DNA of 64,000 nt, taken from contig NZ_JADMLH010000006.1 in the NCBI RefSeq assembly GCF_016464385.1, positions 248,001 through 312,000 of the forward strand, given 5' to 3'. The position numbers and the translations under genes are program-made. Shown here piece after piece: positions 1 to 8,900 of the stretch. The notes beneath the pieces were generated by a model, which was not told the origin of the DNA, searched no databases, and was given only the letters and a program-made list of their open reading frames with translations. Source of the DNA: Nucisporomicrobium flavum (lineage in GTDB: Bacteria > Actinomycetota > Actinomycetes > Mycobacteriales > Micromonosporaceae). How positions within the stretch are numbered: the stretch's first letter is position 1; each line of letters opens with the position of its first letter.

Positions 1-4
1 GGCC

Positions 5-880
5 GTGCTGCAGGTGATCGACGACGCCGTCGCGACGCTCGCCGAGGGGTACGCCCAGGCCCGGCGGGACCTCGTCCGGCGCGAGGAGGCGCTGCGCCGC
101 GAGCTCGTGGACGATCTTCTGCGGGGCGACTCCGACCCCGGCGCGCTGGTGGACCGGGCCGAGCCGTTCGGTCTGGACCTGGCCCGGTCCCACCAGGTCG
201 CGCTGGCCGCGCCGAGCCGGCGGCTGCCCGACACGGAGACGGCGATCACCGCGCTCGAGGCGGTGATCTTCAACCGGATGGGTGACCGGGACGTGCTCGT
301 GGCCACCAAGGAGGGCCTGCTCGTGGTGCTCGCGCCGGCCGACGGCGACCCCGGCCGGCCGACACCCCCCGGCCTGGGCCGGTTGATGCACGACGAACTG
401 CGCCGGCTGCCCCGCGGACGGCCGTGGCGGGTCGCCGTCGGCCGGCCCCACAGCGGGCTGTACGGCATCGCCCGCTCGTACGAGGAGGCCCGCGAGGCCC
501 TGACCATGGCGACGCGGCTGCGGCTGGAGGCCCCCGTCGTCAACGCGCGGGACCTGCTGATCTACCGCGTGCTGCTGCGCGACCAGCCCGCGATCGCCGA
601 GCTGGTGCAGGCGGTGCTCAGCCCGCTCGAGCAGGCCCGCGGCGGTGCCGAGCCGTTGCTGGGCACGCTGCAGGCGTACTTCGACACCGGCGGCGTCGCG
701 ACGGACACCGCCCGGCGCATCCACGTGTCCGTCCGGACGGTCACCTACCGGCTGCAGCGCATCAAGGACCTGACCGGCTACAGCCCGTCCGATCCCGCGC
801 ACCGCTTCACCCTTCAGGCGGCGGTGCTGGGCGCCCGGGCGCTCGAGTGGCCGCAGAAGCCGGTCCCGCACCCGGCCTGA
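5..880 (+). CDS. PucR-family transcriptional regulator, probably 5'-truncated by the window edge
   Basis: This is the C-terminal part of a PucR/CdaR-type regulator. The last ~55 residues hold the PucR helix-turn-helix (TARRIHVSVRTVTYRLQRI, followed by TGYSP), preceded by the GGDEF-like middle domain usual in the family (residues ~55-180, with RPHSGLYGIARSYEEAREAL). The first residues resemble the end of an N-terminal helical domain, and the reading frame is open to the window edge, so the GTG at 5 may be internal. Family members control local catabolic or stress genes; the ligand cannot be read from the sequence. A hairpin follows the stop. Family assignment is firm, the start is not. Confidence 0.85.
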   Translation: MLQVIDDAVATLAEGYAQARRDLVRREEALRRELVDDLLRGDSDPGALVDRAEPFGLDLARSHQVALAAPSRRLPDTETAITALEAVIFNRMGDRDVLVATKEGLLVVLAPADGDPGRPTPPGLGRLMHDELRRLPRGRPWRVAVGRPHSGLYGIARSYEEAREALTMATRLRLEAPVVNARDLLIYRVLLRDQPAIAELVQAVLSPLEQARGGAEPLLGTLQAYFDTGGVATDTARRIHVSVRTVTYRLQRIKDLTGYSPSDPAHRFTLQAAVLGARALEWPQKPVPHPA

Positions 881-897
881 GCCCCGGCGCGGCCCGT

Positions 898-914
898 TTG
901 CCGAGAGCCGGCAA
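898..914 (+). terminator. hairpin after the PucR-type gene
   Basis: TTGCCG (898-903) pairs with CGGCAA (909-914) across a 5-base loop, 18 bases after the preceding stop codon. There is no U-tract, as is common for actinobacterial terminators. Function is inferred from position. Confidence 0.45.
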
Positions 915-1003
915 TCTCCGGTCCCCCGGTTCGCCGCCGGGCGCCCTGCCGGCGGCTGCGCCCGTGGGGAAGGCTGGTGACAGATCGGTGAGGAGGCCCC
1001 GCG

Positions 1004-1519
1004 ATGCTCGACCAGGTCCGGCAGCAACCCGTCGTCGTCGGCGTCGACGGCTCACCCGGCTCCAAGGCCGCCCTGCGGTGGGCGCTGCGGCTGGCCGGCC
1101 GCAGCGGCGCGGACGTCGAGGCCGTGTCGGTCTGGAAACCGCAGCCGGCGTCCTCCTACGGGGTCGAGTGGGCGGCGGCGGTCATGGCCACCGGGGACGA
1201 TCTCGCCGCCGACACCGAGCGGATGCTGCTCGACACCCTCGTCGAGGTCGCCCGCCGCTACGGCCCGTCGGTGCCGATCCGGCCCCGCGTGCTCCGTGGC
1301 CGCCCGGCCGACGAGCTGCTGAGGGCCGCGCGAGAGGCGCAACTGCTCGTCCTGGGCGGCCCCGCCCACGGCACCGTCGCGGGGCTGCTGCTCGGCTCCG
1401 TCAGCCATCGCTGCGTGCAGCGGGCGACCTGCCCCGTGCTCGTGATTCCCGCGGAGGCCGAGGCCGGTCCGTCCCGGTACGGCCGCCAGCCGGGCACCGT
1501 CACCGCACCGTGGGCCTGA
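1004..1519 (+). CDS. universal stress protein (UspA family)
   Basis: A 171-residue single-domain Usp protein. The N-terminus has the VVVGVDGS strand-loop, and the C-terminal half has the nucleotide-loop region GGPAHGTVAGLLLGS followed by CPVLVIP. In ATP-binding members the loop reads G-x2-G-x9-G-S; here the second glycine is Ala, so binding may be altered. A strong Shine-Dalgarno (GAGGAGG) lies 7 bases before the ATG. Such proteins accumulate under hypoxia, starvation or redox stress; the client is unknown. It converges on the DivIVA-domain gene with a shared hairpin in between. Confidence 0.9.
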   Translation: MLDQVRQQPVVVGVDGSPGSKAALRWALRLAGRSGADVEAVSVWKPQPASSYGVEWAAAVMATGDDLAADTERMLLDTLVEVARRYGPSVPIRPRVLRGRPADELLRAAREAQLLVLGGPAHGTVAGLLLGSVSHRCVQRATCPVLVIPAEAEAGPSRYGRQPGTVTAPWA

Positions 1520-1530
1520 CCCCGCGGTGA

Positions 1531-1547
1531 TTGCCGGCAGCCGGCAA
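1531..1547. terminator. bidirectional hairpin between convergent genes
   Basis: A perfect 7-bp inverted repeat, TTGCCGG / CCGGCAA, with a 3-base loop sits between the convergent Usp and DivIVA-domain stop codons and could terminate both. The stem sequence resembles the hairpin at 898-914. Confidence 0.6.
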
Positions 1548-1558
1548 CCGGGACCGCC

Positions 1559-2236
1559 TCAGCCGGGAAGCGAGAACGGGCGCGGAAGCTCGGGCATCAA
1601 CACATTGCCCAGCTCCGGAACGCGCCGTTCCAGGTCCTCCCGCAGCAACTGGTAATAATGTTGCGCGAAGTCGGCCAGGTTGGCGACCGCGCTCTCGAAC
1701 GCCACCCTGTCAATTTCGATCTTGGCCACCGCGGAATCGTGCGTCCGCTGCGCCGAATCGACGTCGCGCATCGCGTTCTCGCGCGATTCCTCCCATACCT
1801 GCGTCGCCTTTGCGCGGGCCTCCGCGACCAGCTCCATGGCGTCGCGGCGGGCGTCCTCGAGGTGGTCCTCGGCGGTGCGCCGGGCCATCACCAGCACCGC
1901 CGGGACGGCCTCGCCGGCCCGGTCCGGCTCGGGACCGGGACGTCGCGTGCGGGCATCGTCCAGCTCCGCGCGGAGCCGCCCGGCCTGCCGCTCGGCCTCG
2001 GCCCGCTCGTCCTGCAGCCGCCGGAGCCGCGCCGCGAGGTCCTCGAGCTCGTGCCGGGAATCGGGACCCGCGTGGACGACCTCGTCGCGCAACCGCCGGT
2101 TGCTGTCCAGCAGCCGCCCGAGCTCGGCCTCGACCTCGGTGAGGAAGGCGTCGACCTCTTCCTCGTCATAGCCGCGCTTTCCCACGGGCGGCTTGTTGAA
2201 GAAGACGTTGCGAACATCCTCCGGCGTTAAAGGCAT
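1559..2236 (-). CDS. DivIVA domain-containing coiled-coil protein
   Basis: A 225-residue protein beginning with the DivIVA signature (MPLTPEDVRNVFFNKPP, then GYDEEEVDAFLTEVE), which in DivIVA/Wag31 senses curved membrane and marks poles and septa. A long coiled coil follows (residues ~35-200, with LARRLRRLQDERAEAERQ-type heptads). The start at 2236 was chosen because DivIVA proteins begin at this motif and a GGAAGAG ribosome site precedes it; a longer in-frame start at 2317 adds 27 residues unlike the family. It is shorter than Wag31 and is probably a paralogue, so a role in polar growth is uncertain. Confidence 0.88.
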   Translation of the reverse strand: MPLTPEDVRNVFFNKPPVGKRGYDEEEVDAFLTEVEAELGRLLDSNRRLRDEVVHAGPDSRHELEDLAARLRRLQDERAEAERQAGRLRAELDDARTRRPGPEPDRAGEAVPAVLVMARRTAEDHLEDARRDAMELVAEARAKATQVWEESRENAMRDVDSAQRTHDSAVAKIEIDRVAFESAVANLADFAQHYYQLLREDLERRVPELGNVLMPELPRPFSLPG

Positions 2237-2334
2237 TGCCGCTCTTCCGCCCTTCGCTGACGCGATCCCTGAGCGGCTCAGAATACAAGACCGATCGCGC
2301 CGGCACGTCCGTACCAATTGTCACGGCATTTGCG

Positions 2335-2669
2335 TCACCTGGCGGCCTCGCGGCCCTGGACCAGGGCACGCAGCGAGACCTTCGAGAACTTCCCGGTGGC
2401 CGTCTTGGGGATCTCGTCCACCACGATGATCCGTTCGGGGATCCACCACGACGCGACGGTTCCCGCGAGGTGGGCGCGCAGGTCCTGCTCGTCGAGCGAC
2501 TCGCCGGGGACGAGCACGACGCAGGCCAGCGGCCGCAGGTGACGACCGGGCTGGTCTCGGTCATCCCCCACGCGTTGGTCAGCGGGACCCCGGCACCGTC
2601 CTGCCACGCTTCGGACAGGGTGTCGGGTACGGAGCCGCCTCCCGAGACCACCATGCGCAGGCTGCTCAG
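2335..2669 (-). pseudogene. acyl-CoA synthetase (AMP-binding) remnant
   Basis: Two pieces of an acyl-CoA ligase remain in two minus-strand frames. The upstream piece has SSLRMVVSGGGSVPDTL and the core motif NAWGMTETSPVVTCG. After a frame change the C-terminal subdomain continues as CVVLVPGESLDEQDLRAHL and ends EIPKTATGKFSKVSLRALV. The N-terminal two thirds and the region between core motif and C-terminus are missing, so no active enzyme can be made. The upstream end abuts a PucR remnant on the other strand. Confidence 0.75.
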
Positions 2670-3071
2670 ATCCGCTTCGAGACCGCGGGCCGGTGCTGCG
2701 ACCTCCTGCAGAGCCTGGGCGTGACGGACCGGGGAGCGACGGCCGACGAGTACGCCATGTTCGCCCTGCTGTTCGACACCGGCCGCGCCCAGGAACTCGA
2801 CCGGTTCCTGGGCGACACGCTGCAGCCGCTGCTGGACTACGACGCGCGCAGGTCCACCCGGCTCGTGGCCACCCTGTCCGCGTACTTCACGCACTCCGGC
2901 AACCTGACCCGTACGGCCGGCGCCCTGCACGTGCACCTGAACACGCTGCTCAAGCGTCTCGACCGGGCCGGGAGCCTCCTCGGCCCGGACTGGCGTGAAC
3001 CGGATCGCGCCCTGCAGCTGCAGGTGGCGCTGCGGCTGCACGACCTGCGTGGCCAGCTCGACCGCCCGTAG
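2670..3071 (+). pseudogene. PucR-family regulator, C-terminal remnant
   Basis: From about 2670 the plus strand reads as the C-terminal part of a PucR/GAF-type regulator: RFETAGRCCDLLQSLG, then RAQELDRFLGDTLQPLLDYD, and a helix-turn-helix with NLTRTAGALHVHLNTLLKRL. There is no start for the missing N-terminal region; the nearest GTG (2721) would give 116 residues. Homology stops abruptly at the acyl-CoA ligase remnant, which suggests a deletion that joined two unrelated genes. A short DNA-binding protein might still be made, but a remnant is more likely. Confidence 0.6.
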
Positions 3072-3073
3072 CG

Positions 3074-3955
3074 TCAGGGCCGCAGGTTCTCCAGGTCCGC
3101 GAGCAGGCCGGGGTGCACCGGCCGCCATCCGAGGGTCTCGCGGGTGTGAGCGCTGGACGCCGGCTGGTCCATCGCGAAGATCGGCCCGAACGGTCCGAAC
3201 GTGTCCGCCGGCACGGGCTCGACCGGCAGGCCGAGGCGCCGGCCCACGACGGCGGCGATGTCGCGCACAGCGTCGCCCTCGTCGGCCACCGCGTGCCACA
3301 CCGTCCCGGCCGGTGCCGATTCAAGCGCGATCCGGAACAGCGCCGCCGCGTCGAGGGCGTGCACGGCCGGCCAGCGCTGGGTTCCGTCGCCCGGATAGCC
3401 GGCGACCCCGGTGCGGCGGGCCGCCTCGGCGAGCAGCCCGGCGAAGCCGCCCTCTCCTCTGTTGTGGACGGTGCGTGGCATGCGTACGGCCACGGCACGC
3501 ACCCCGCGCGGGGCCAGCGCCAGCAGTGCGTTGACCGACTGCCCGCGCCGCCCCACCGGTCCGTCGGTCGGCGTGGGATCGGCCTCGGTGGAGGCGCGAC
3601 CGGGGACCCACGGCGTGCCGGAGACCGTGACGATGGGCCGTCCGGTGCCGATCAGCGTCTCACCCAGCGCGGCCATCGCGGCGGCCTCCTCGGCCATCGC
3701 CGTGGTGAGGGCGTCCGGGCTGCTGAAGTCGTGCCCGAACGCGAGGCTGATCACGCCGTCGGTGCGGGCGGCGCCCTCGCGCAGGACGTCGAGGTCGGCC
3801 AGGCCGCCGCGCAGCACCTCGGCGCCGGCCTCCTTGAGGGCCCGCTCGGCGCCGTCCGAGCGGGCCAGGGCGAGAACGGCGTGGCCGTGGCCGAGCAGTT
3901 CGGCGATCACGGCCGAGCCGATGGTGCCGGTGCCGCCGGTGACGAAGACCTGCAT
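3074..3955 (-). CDS. NAD(P)-dependent SDR-type oxidoreductase
   Basis: A 293-residue extended-SDR/epimerase-like protein. The N-terminal Rossmann motif is VTGGTGTIGSAVIAELL, the usual GxxGxxG dinucleotide loop. The C-terminus (ETLGWRPVHPGLLADLE) matches the substrate-side region of this family. It is divergent from a TetR regulator, with two identical-type operators in the 96-bp gap, so it is probably the target of that repressor. The start at 3955 is fixed by the Rossmann motif. The substrate is unknown; an induced detoxification or modification enzyme is a reasonable inference. Confidence 0.88.
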   Translation of the reverse strand: MQVFVTGGTGTIGSAVIAELLGHGHAVLALARSDGAERALKEAGAEVLRGGLADLDVLREGAARTDGVISLAFGHDFSSPDALTTAMAEEAAAMAALGETLIGTGRPIVTVSGTPWVPGRASTEADPTPTDGPVGRRGQSVNALLALAPRGVRAVAVRMPRTVHNRGEGGFAGLLAEAARRTGVAGYPGDGTQRWPAVHALDAAALFRIALESAPAGTVWHAVADEGDAVRDIAAVVGRRLGLPVEPVPADTFGPFGPIFAMDQPASSAHTRETLGWRPVHPGLLADLENLRP

Positions 3956-3972
3956 GGTGACGCTCCAGGGGT

Positions 3973-3992
3973 GATGGGAGTGTTGTCCCATC
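3973..3992. promoter_or_regulatory. TetR-type operator, copy 1
   Basis: 20-bp inverted repeat GATGGGA-N6-TCCCATC. It lies 17 bp upstream of the SDR start and adjoins a TACGGT -10-like element (3993-3998, minus strand). Almost identical to copy 2, centred 33 bp away. Confidence 0.7.
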
Positions 3993-4005
3993 ACCGTAGC
4001 ACCGT

Positions 4006-4025
4006 GACGGGACAGTTGTCCCATC
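4006..4025. promoter_or_regulatory. TetR-type operator, copy 2
   Basis: GACGGGACAGTTGTCCCATC, a 20-bp inverted repeat matching copy 1 in both arms apart from one base. It covers the likely -35 of the tetR promoter, which fits autorepression. Confidence 0.7.
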
Positions 4026-4045
4026 GCGAGGGCGTCGCCTACGAT
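4016..4045 (+). promoter_or_regulatory. promoter of the tetR-type gene, probably leaderless
   Basis: TTGTCC (4016-4021) and TACGAT (4040-4045) are spaced 18 bp. The -10 is six bases from the GTG at 4052, the spacing expected when transcription starts at the start codon, and no ribosome site is visible. Confidence 0.5.
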
Positions 4046-4051
4046 GGGCCC

Positions 4052-4630
4052 GTGGCGCGATGGCAACCGGAGACGACGCAGCGCCTCGTCGTCGCCGCCG
4101 TCGACCTGTTCACCGAGCAGGGGTATGACGCGACCACGGTGGCGCAGATCGCGGAACGGGCCGGGGTCACCAAGAGCACGTTCTTCCGGCACTTCTCCGA
4201 CAAACGGGAGCTGCTGGTCGCCGGTCAGGAGACGTTGAGCCGGCTGCTCGCCGAGGGCATCGCCGAAGCGCCGCCCGGCGCCGCCCCGCTCGACGCCGTG
4301 GCCGCCGGGCTCGAACGGGCGTCGAGCGAGATGGGACCGGCCAACCGGGAGCTGGGCCCACGCCTCAAGGCGGCCGTGGCGGCCAGCACCGAACTGCAGG
4401 AACGGGACGCCCTCAAGAGCGTCGGTCTCGCGGCCGCCATGACCGGGGCGCTGGTCGCCCGCGGCGTGCCGGAGCTGACCGCCCAGCTCGCGGCGGAGCT
4501 GGGGGTTCTCGCGTTCAAGCGCGGCTATGCACAGTGGTCCGAGGGCGACCGCGACGACGACAGCGGGCTGGCCCCGCACGCCCTGGCCGCCCTGAAAGAC
4601 CTGCGAACGGCTACCGCGTCACTGGCCTGA
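4052..4630 (+). CDS. TetR/AcrR-family transcriptional regulator
   Basis: A 192-residue TetR protein. The N-terminal HTH is typical: AVDLFTEQGYDATTVAQIAE, then AGVTKSTFFRHFSDKRELL. The C-terminal ligand domain has no recognisable specificity. The GTG at 4052 was chosen because it gives the usual short leader before helix 1 and follows a -10 at leaderless distance. The divergent SDR gene and the two matched palindromes make it a local repressor of both genes. Its last 12 bases overlap the end of the convergent M1 peptidase gene. Confidence 0.92.
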   Translation: MARWQPETTQRLVVAAVDLFTEQGYDATTVAQIAERAGVTKSTFFRHFSDKRELLVAGQETLSRLLAEGIAEAPPGAAPLDAVAAGLERASSEMGPANRELGPRLKAAVAASTELQERDALKSVGLAAAMTGALVARGVPELTAQLAAELGVLAFKRGYAQWSEGDRDDDSGLAPHALAALKDLRTATASLA

Positions 4631-5959
4631 CGGCAACGCGGGCAGCGCACGCCTGTCGAGCCACGCGGTGAACAGCCCGTCGAGGGGCTTCCCGGTGAAA
4701 CGCTGGGCGTGCGCGCGGAACCCGGCCGTCGTCACCGTGCCGTGCCGGTGCTCGGCGACCCAGGCCCGCAGAAGCGCGAAGAACGCCTCCTCCCCGACCG
4801 TCTTGCGCAGCGCGTGCACCGCGAGCGCGCCGCGCTTGTAGACCAGCGGGTCGAACATCCGGTCCACCCCGGGATCGGCGATGACGACGTTCGCCGGGCG
4901 GGACGCCACCTCGGCGTACCAGCGGGCGGCCAGGGCGTCCGCCGGCGGGCCGCCGCCGACGCCCGACCACAGCCATTCCGCGTACGTGGCGAAGCCCTCG
5001 TTGAGCCAGATGTGCCGCCAGTCCGCGACGGTGAGGCTGTTGCCGAACCACTGATGCGCGAGCTCGTGCGCGACGAGCCGCTCGTGGGTGCGCCGCCCGT
5101 CGACGTGGTTACGGCCGAAGACCGCCATGCCCTGCGCCTCGACCGGGTCGTCGAGGTCGTCGTCGGCGACCACCACGACGTACTCGCCGAACGGGTACGG
5201 GCCGAAGAGCCGCTGGAAGGCCTCCATGATCTCGCCCTGCCGGCCGAAGTCGTGCAGGACGCCGGCGCGCAGGGCGGGCGGGACCGCGGCGCGCTGCAGC
5301 ACCCCGCCGTACGCGAGATCCACCCGCTCGTAGCGGCCGATCTGGACGCTCATGAGGTACGGCGAGGTCGGCTCGCGGCGCTCGTACACCCAGGTGGTGG
5401 AGCCCGCGCCGCGCCGGCGGGACACGGGGTCACCGGTCACCAGCACCGTGTACGCCGACGACGTGGTCAGCGCCACCCGGAACGTCGCCTTGGCGCCGGG
5501 CTGGTCGTCGCACGGGAACCACGACGGTGCCCCGTTGGGCTGGCTGGCCACGAGCGCGCCGTCGGTCAGCTCGTCCCAGCCGATGTCGCCCCAGCGGCCC
5601 GGGATCGGCAGCGGCTTGCCCGCGTACCGGACCTCGACCCGGAAGGTCTCGCCGGCGGCGAGCGGGCGCTCCGGCTTGATCTGCAGCTTGTCCGGCCGGT
5701 GGGTGTACTTCGCCGGCCGGCCGTTCACCCGCACGTCCTCGACCCGCAGCCGCCCGAGGTCGAGGGTGAACCGGGACAGCGCGTGCGCGGCCACCGCGGT
5801 GACGGTCGCCCGGCCGGACAGCCGGTTCGCGACGATCCGGTAGTCGAGGTCGAGGTCGTAGTGCAGGACCCGGTAGCCGCCGTTGCCGTGCCCGGGAAGG
5901 TACGAGTCGGCCGAACGGTCGGCACCGGGCGTGGCACCGCCCGGCACCTTCGAGATCAT
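4619..5959 (-). CDS. M1-family zinc metallopeptidase (aminopeptidase N-like)
   Basis: A 446-residue short M1 peptidase. The zinc site is complete: HELAH at 298-302 and the third ligand Glu321 in WLNEGFATYAEW. The exopeptidase loop, GAMEN in classical members, reads EAQGMA here. The N-terminal beta-sandwich domain (residues ~28-215) is present; the large C-terminal domain of PepN is absent, as in other small actinobacterial M1 proteins. No signal peptide is visible. The ATG at 5959 overlaps the stop of the upstream Pls/PosA-type synthetase (ATGA), so the two are translationally coupled. This suggests processing or degradation of the synthetase product, which is inference. Confidence 0.9.
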   Translation of the reverse strand: MISKVPGGATPGADRSADSYLPGHGNGGYRVLHYDLDLDYRIVANRLSGRATVTAVAAHALSRFTLDLGRLRVEDVRVNGRPAKYTHRPDKLQIKPERPLAAGETFRVEVRYAGKPLPIPGRWGDIGWDELTDGALVASQPNGAPSWFPCDDQPGAKATFRVALTTSSAYTVLVTGDPVSRRRGAGSTTWVYERREPTSPYLMSVQIGRYERVDLAYGGVLQRAAVPPALRAGVLHDFGRQGEIMEAFQRLFGPYPFGEYVVVVADDDLDDPVEAQGMAVFGRNHVDGRRTHERLVAHELAHQWFGNSLTVADWRHIWLNEGFATYAEWLWSGVGGGPPADALAARWYAEVASRPANVVIADPGVDRMFDPLVYKRGALAVHALRKTVGEEAFFALLRAWVAEHRHGTVTTAGFRAHAQRFTGKPLDGLFTAWLDRRALPALPSGQ

Positions 5960-8900
5960 GCCCGGCGCGCGGCCGACGCCGGCCAGGCCGCGATCGGGTT
6001 GCCGAGCCACCGGCTGTTCTCGGGCACGGCGTCGCCGCGGGTCACCAGCGAACCGGGCCCGACGCAGCTCCGCGCGCCGATGCTCGCGCCGGGCAGGATG
6101 ATGCCGTGCGGCCCCATCGTGGCGCCCGCCCCGAGACTCACCTCGTGCATGCTCATCACACGATCATGGAACAGATGGGTCTGCACCACACAACCGCGGT
6201 TCACCGTCGCGCCGTCGCCGAGCCGCACGAGGTCGTACTCGGGCAGCCAGTAGGTCTCCAGCCACACACCCCGCCCGATCGTCGCGCCGAGCGTGCGCAG
6301 CCAGGCCGTGAGCAGCGGCGTGCCGCTCGCGAAGCGGACCAGCCAGGGTGCGGCGAGCACCTCGACGAACGTGTCGGCCAGCTCGTTGCGCCACACGAAG
6401 GACGTCCACAGGGCGCGGTCGGCGACCCGGAACCGCCCCACCAGCAGCCACTTCGCGGCGGTCGCGGTGGCCGCGGCGACGATCGCCGCGGCCAGCAGCA
6501 CCGGCCCGGCGGCGAGCGCGGCCGCCCAGCCACCGGCCAGCTCCCACACGGACGCGAGCGCCGCGAGCACGCCCACCGCCAGCGCCGCGGCACACATCAC
6601 GGGCACGATGCGGCACAGTTCGACCGCGGCGCGGGCCAGCTTGAGGCGCAGCGGCGGGTCGAACGTGCGGCTGGTGTCGGCCGACTCGACCGTACGGCGC
6701 AGCGGCATCGGCGGCGCGCCGAGCCACGACGAGCCCTTCTTCGCCTTGCGCGGCGCCGAGGAGAGCACGCCGACGAGGCCCCGCTTGGGCACCGAACGAC
6801 CGGGCGCGGCCATCCCGGAGTTGCCGAGGAACGCCTGCTTGCCGATGCGGGCCGGCTCGACCCGCAGCCAGCCGTGGCTCAGCTCGTACGTGGCCACCAT
6901 CGTGTCGTCGGCCAGGAACGCCCCGTCCGCGACCGTGGTCATCGCCGGCAGCGCGAGCACCGTCGACGCCTCCACGCCGCGTCCCACCTTCGCGCCCAGC
7001 AGCCGCAGCCACACCGGCGTGAACAGGCTGGCGTAGAGCGGGAACAGCCCGGTGCGGGCCATGCCCATCAGCCGCTCGGTCGTCCACACCTGCCACGCCA
7101 CCCGGCCCTGGACGGGGTGGTAGCCGGCGCGCAGGCCGATGCTCAGCGCGCGGACGGCCACGAGCACGACGAGCGCATAGCAGAGGACGTACGCCACGGC
7201 AGCCGCGGCGACAGCGGCCAAGACCTGACCGGCGGCCGGACGGGACGTCAGCGTCCCGGCGAGGAGGGCCAGGCCGGGCAGGGCGGCCAGGACCGGCACG
7301 AGACCCAGGAGCTGGGCGGTCACGCCGTACGCGGCGGTCCAGAATCGGGATCGCATCCGCGAGCGCGACGGGCGCTGGGCGGGCCACGCGGCCCGCTCCG
7401 GGGCGGCGGGCGCCGCCGGCGACCCGGACCAGCGCCGGCCGGCCGGCACGGCGCCGGTCACGGTCGAGCCGGCGGCGATCCGCGCGCCCTTGCCGATCCG
7501 GGCGCCCGGCATGAGCGTGCTGCGGGATCCGACCCGCGCGCCCGCGCCCACCCGCACCTTGCCGACGCGGACGATGTCGCCGTCGACCCAGTGGCCGGAC
7601 AGGTCGACCTCCGGCTCGATGGCCGCGCCGCGGCCGAGCTTGAGCAGCCCGGTGACCGGCGGCGCCGAGTGCAGGTCGACGTCGGGCCCGATCTGCGCGC
7701 CGAGCGCCCGGGCGTACGTGATCATCCAGGAGGCCCCCGCGACGCTGGTCGCGCCGGTCAGCTCGGCGAGCCGCTCGGCGGCCCACAACCGCACGTGTAC
7801 GCCGCCGCCGCGCGGGTAGTTCCCGGGCCGTACGCCGCGCAGCAGCATCCGGGCCCCGCCCGCGGCGATCGCGATCCGGCCGAGCGGGCTGTACAGCAGC
7901 ACCCAGCCGAGCGCCACCCACCACCACGACACCGCCGGTGCCCACGGCGCCGGCACGAGCAGCGAGACGACGTTGCCGAGCGCGGCGAGGGCGGTCAGCC
8001 AGCGCAGCCCGACGAGCGCGAGCATCGGCAGCATCAGCACGGCCTGGGCCGCCCCGGCCCGCCGCGGCGTAGGGCGCACCTCCCGACGGACCGCCGTCAT
8101 CGTGCCGAGCGCGTCCAGCACGGCCGCCAGCTGCGACAACCTCGGGTTCTTGTAGATGTCGGCGACCGAGACCTGCGGATGCCGGCGCCGGATCCACGCG
8201 ACGAGCTGCGCCGCGCTGAGGCTGCCACCGCCGCTGCTGAAGAAGTCGGCGTCCGCCGCGGCGGGGCGTACGCCGAGGATCTCCTCCCAGCCGCCGGCGA
8301 GCCAGTCCTCGGTCTCACTCAGCTCGCTCGCCGCGCCGGTTCCGGTGGCCAGCGGCCAGGGCAGCGCGGCCCGGTCCACCTTGCCGGAGGTACGGGTGGG
8401 CAGCGCCTCCACCACGGCCAGCAGCGGCACCAGCGCGGCGGGCAGCTGCTCCCGGATCCGCAGGGCCGCGGCCGCCAGGTCGAGCTCGGCGCCCTCCTGC
8501 GGGACCACGTACCCGACGAGGAGCTGGTTGCCGGCGGCCGTACGCTGCACCGCGGCGGCCGCGCCGGCGACACCGGGCAGCGCCTGCAGCGCGGCGTCGA
8601 CCTCGCCCAGCTCGATCCGGCGGCCGCCGAGCTTGACCTGCTCGTCGCCGCGGCCCAGGAACAGCAGGCCCTCGGGCTCGGCCCGGACGATGTCCCCGCT
8701 GCGGTACGCCCGCTCCCACCCGAGCGCGGGCAGCGGCGCGAACTTCTCCGCGTCCTTCTGCGCGTCCAGGTATCGCGCGAGCCCGGCCCCGCCGATCACC
8801 AGCTCGCCGGTCCCACCCATCGCGACCGGCTCACCGGCGGGGTCCACGACCGCGAGCTCCCAGCCGGCGAGCGGCAGCCCGATGCGCACCGGCCCGTCCC

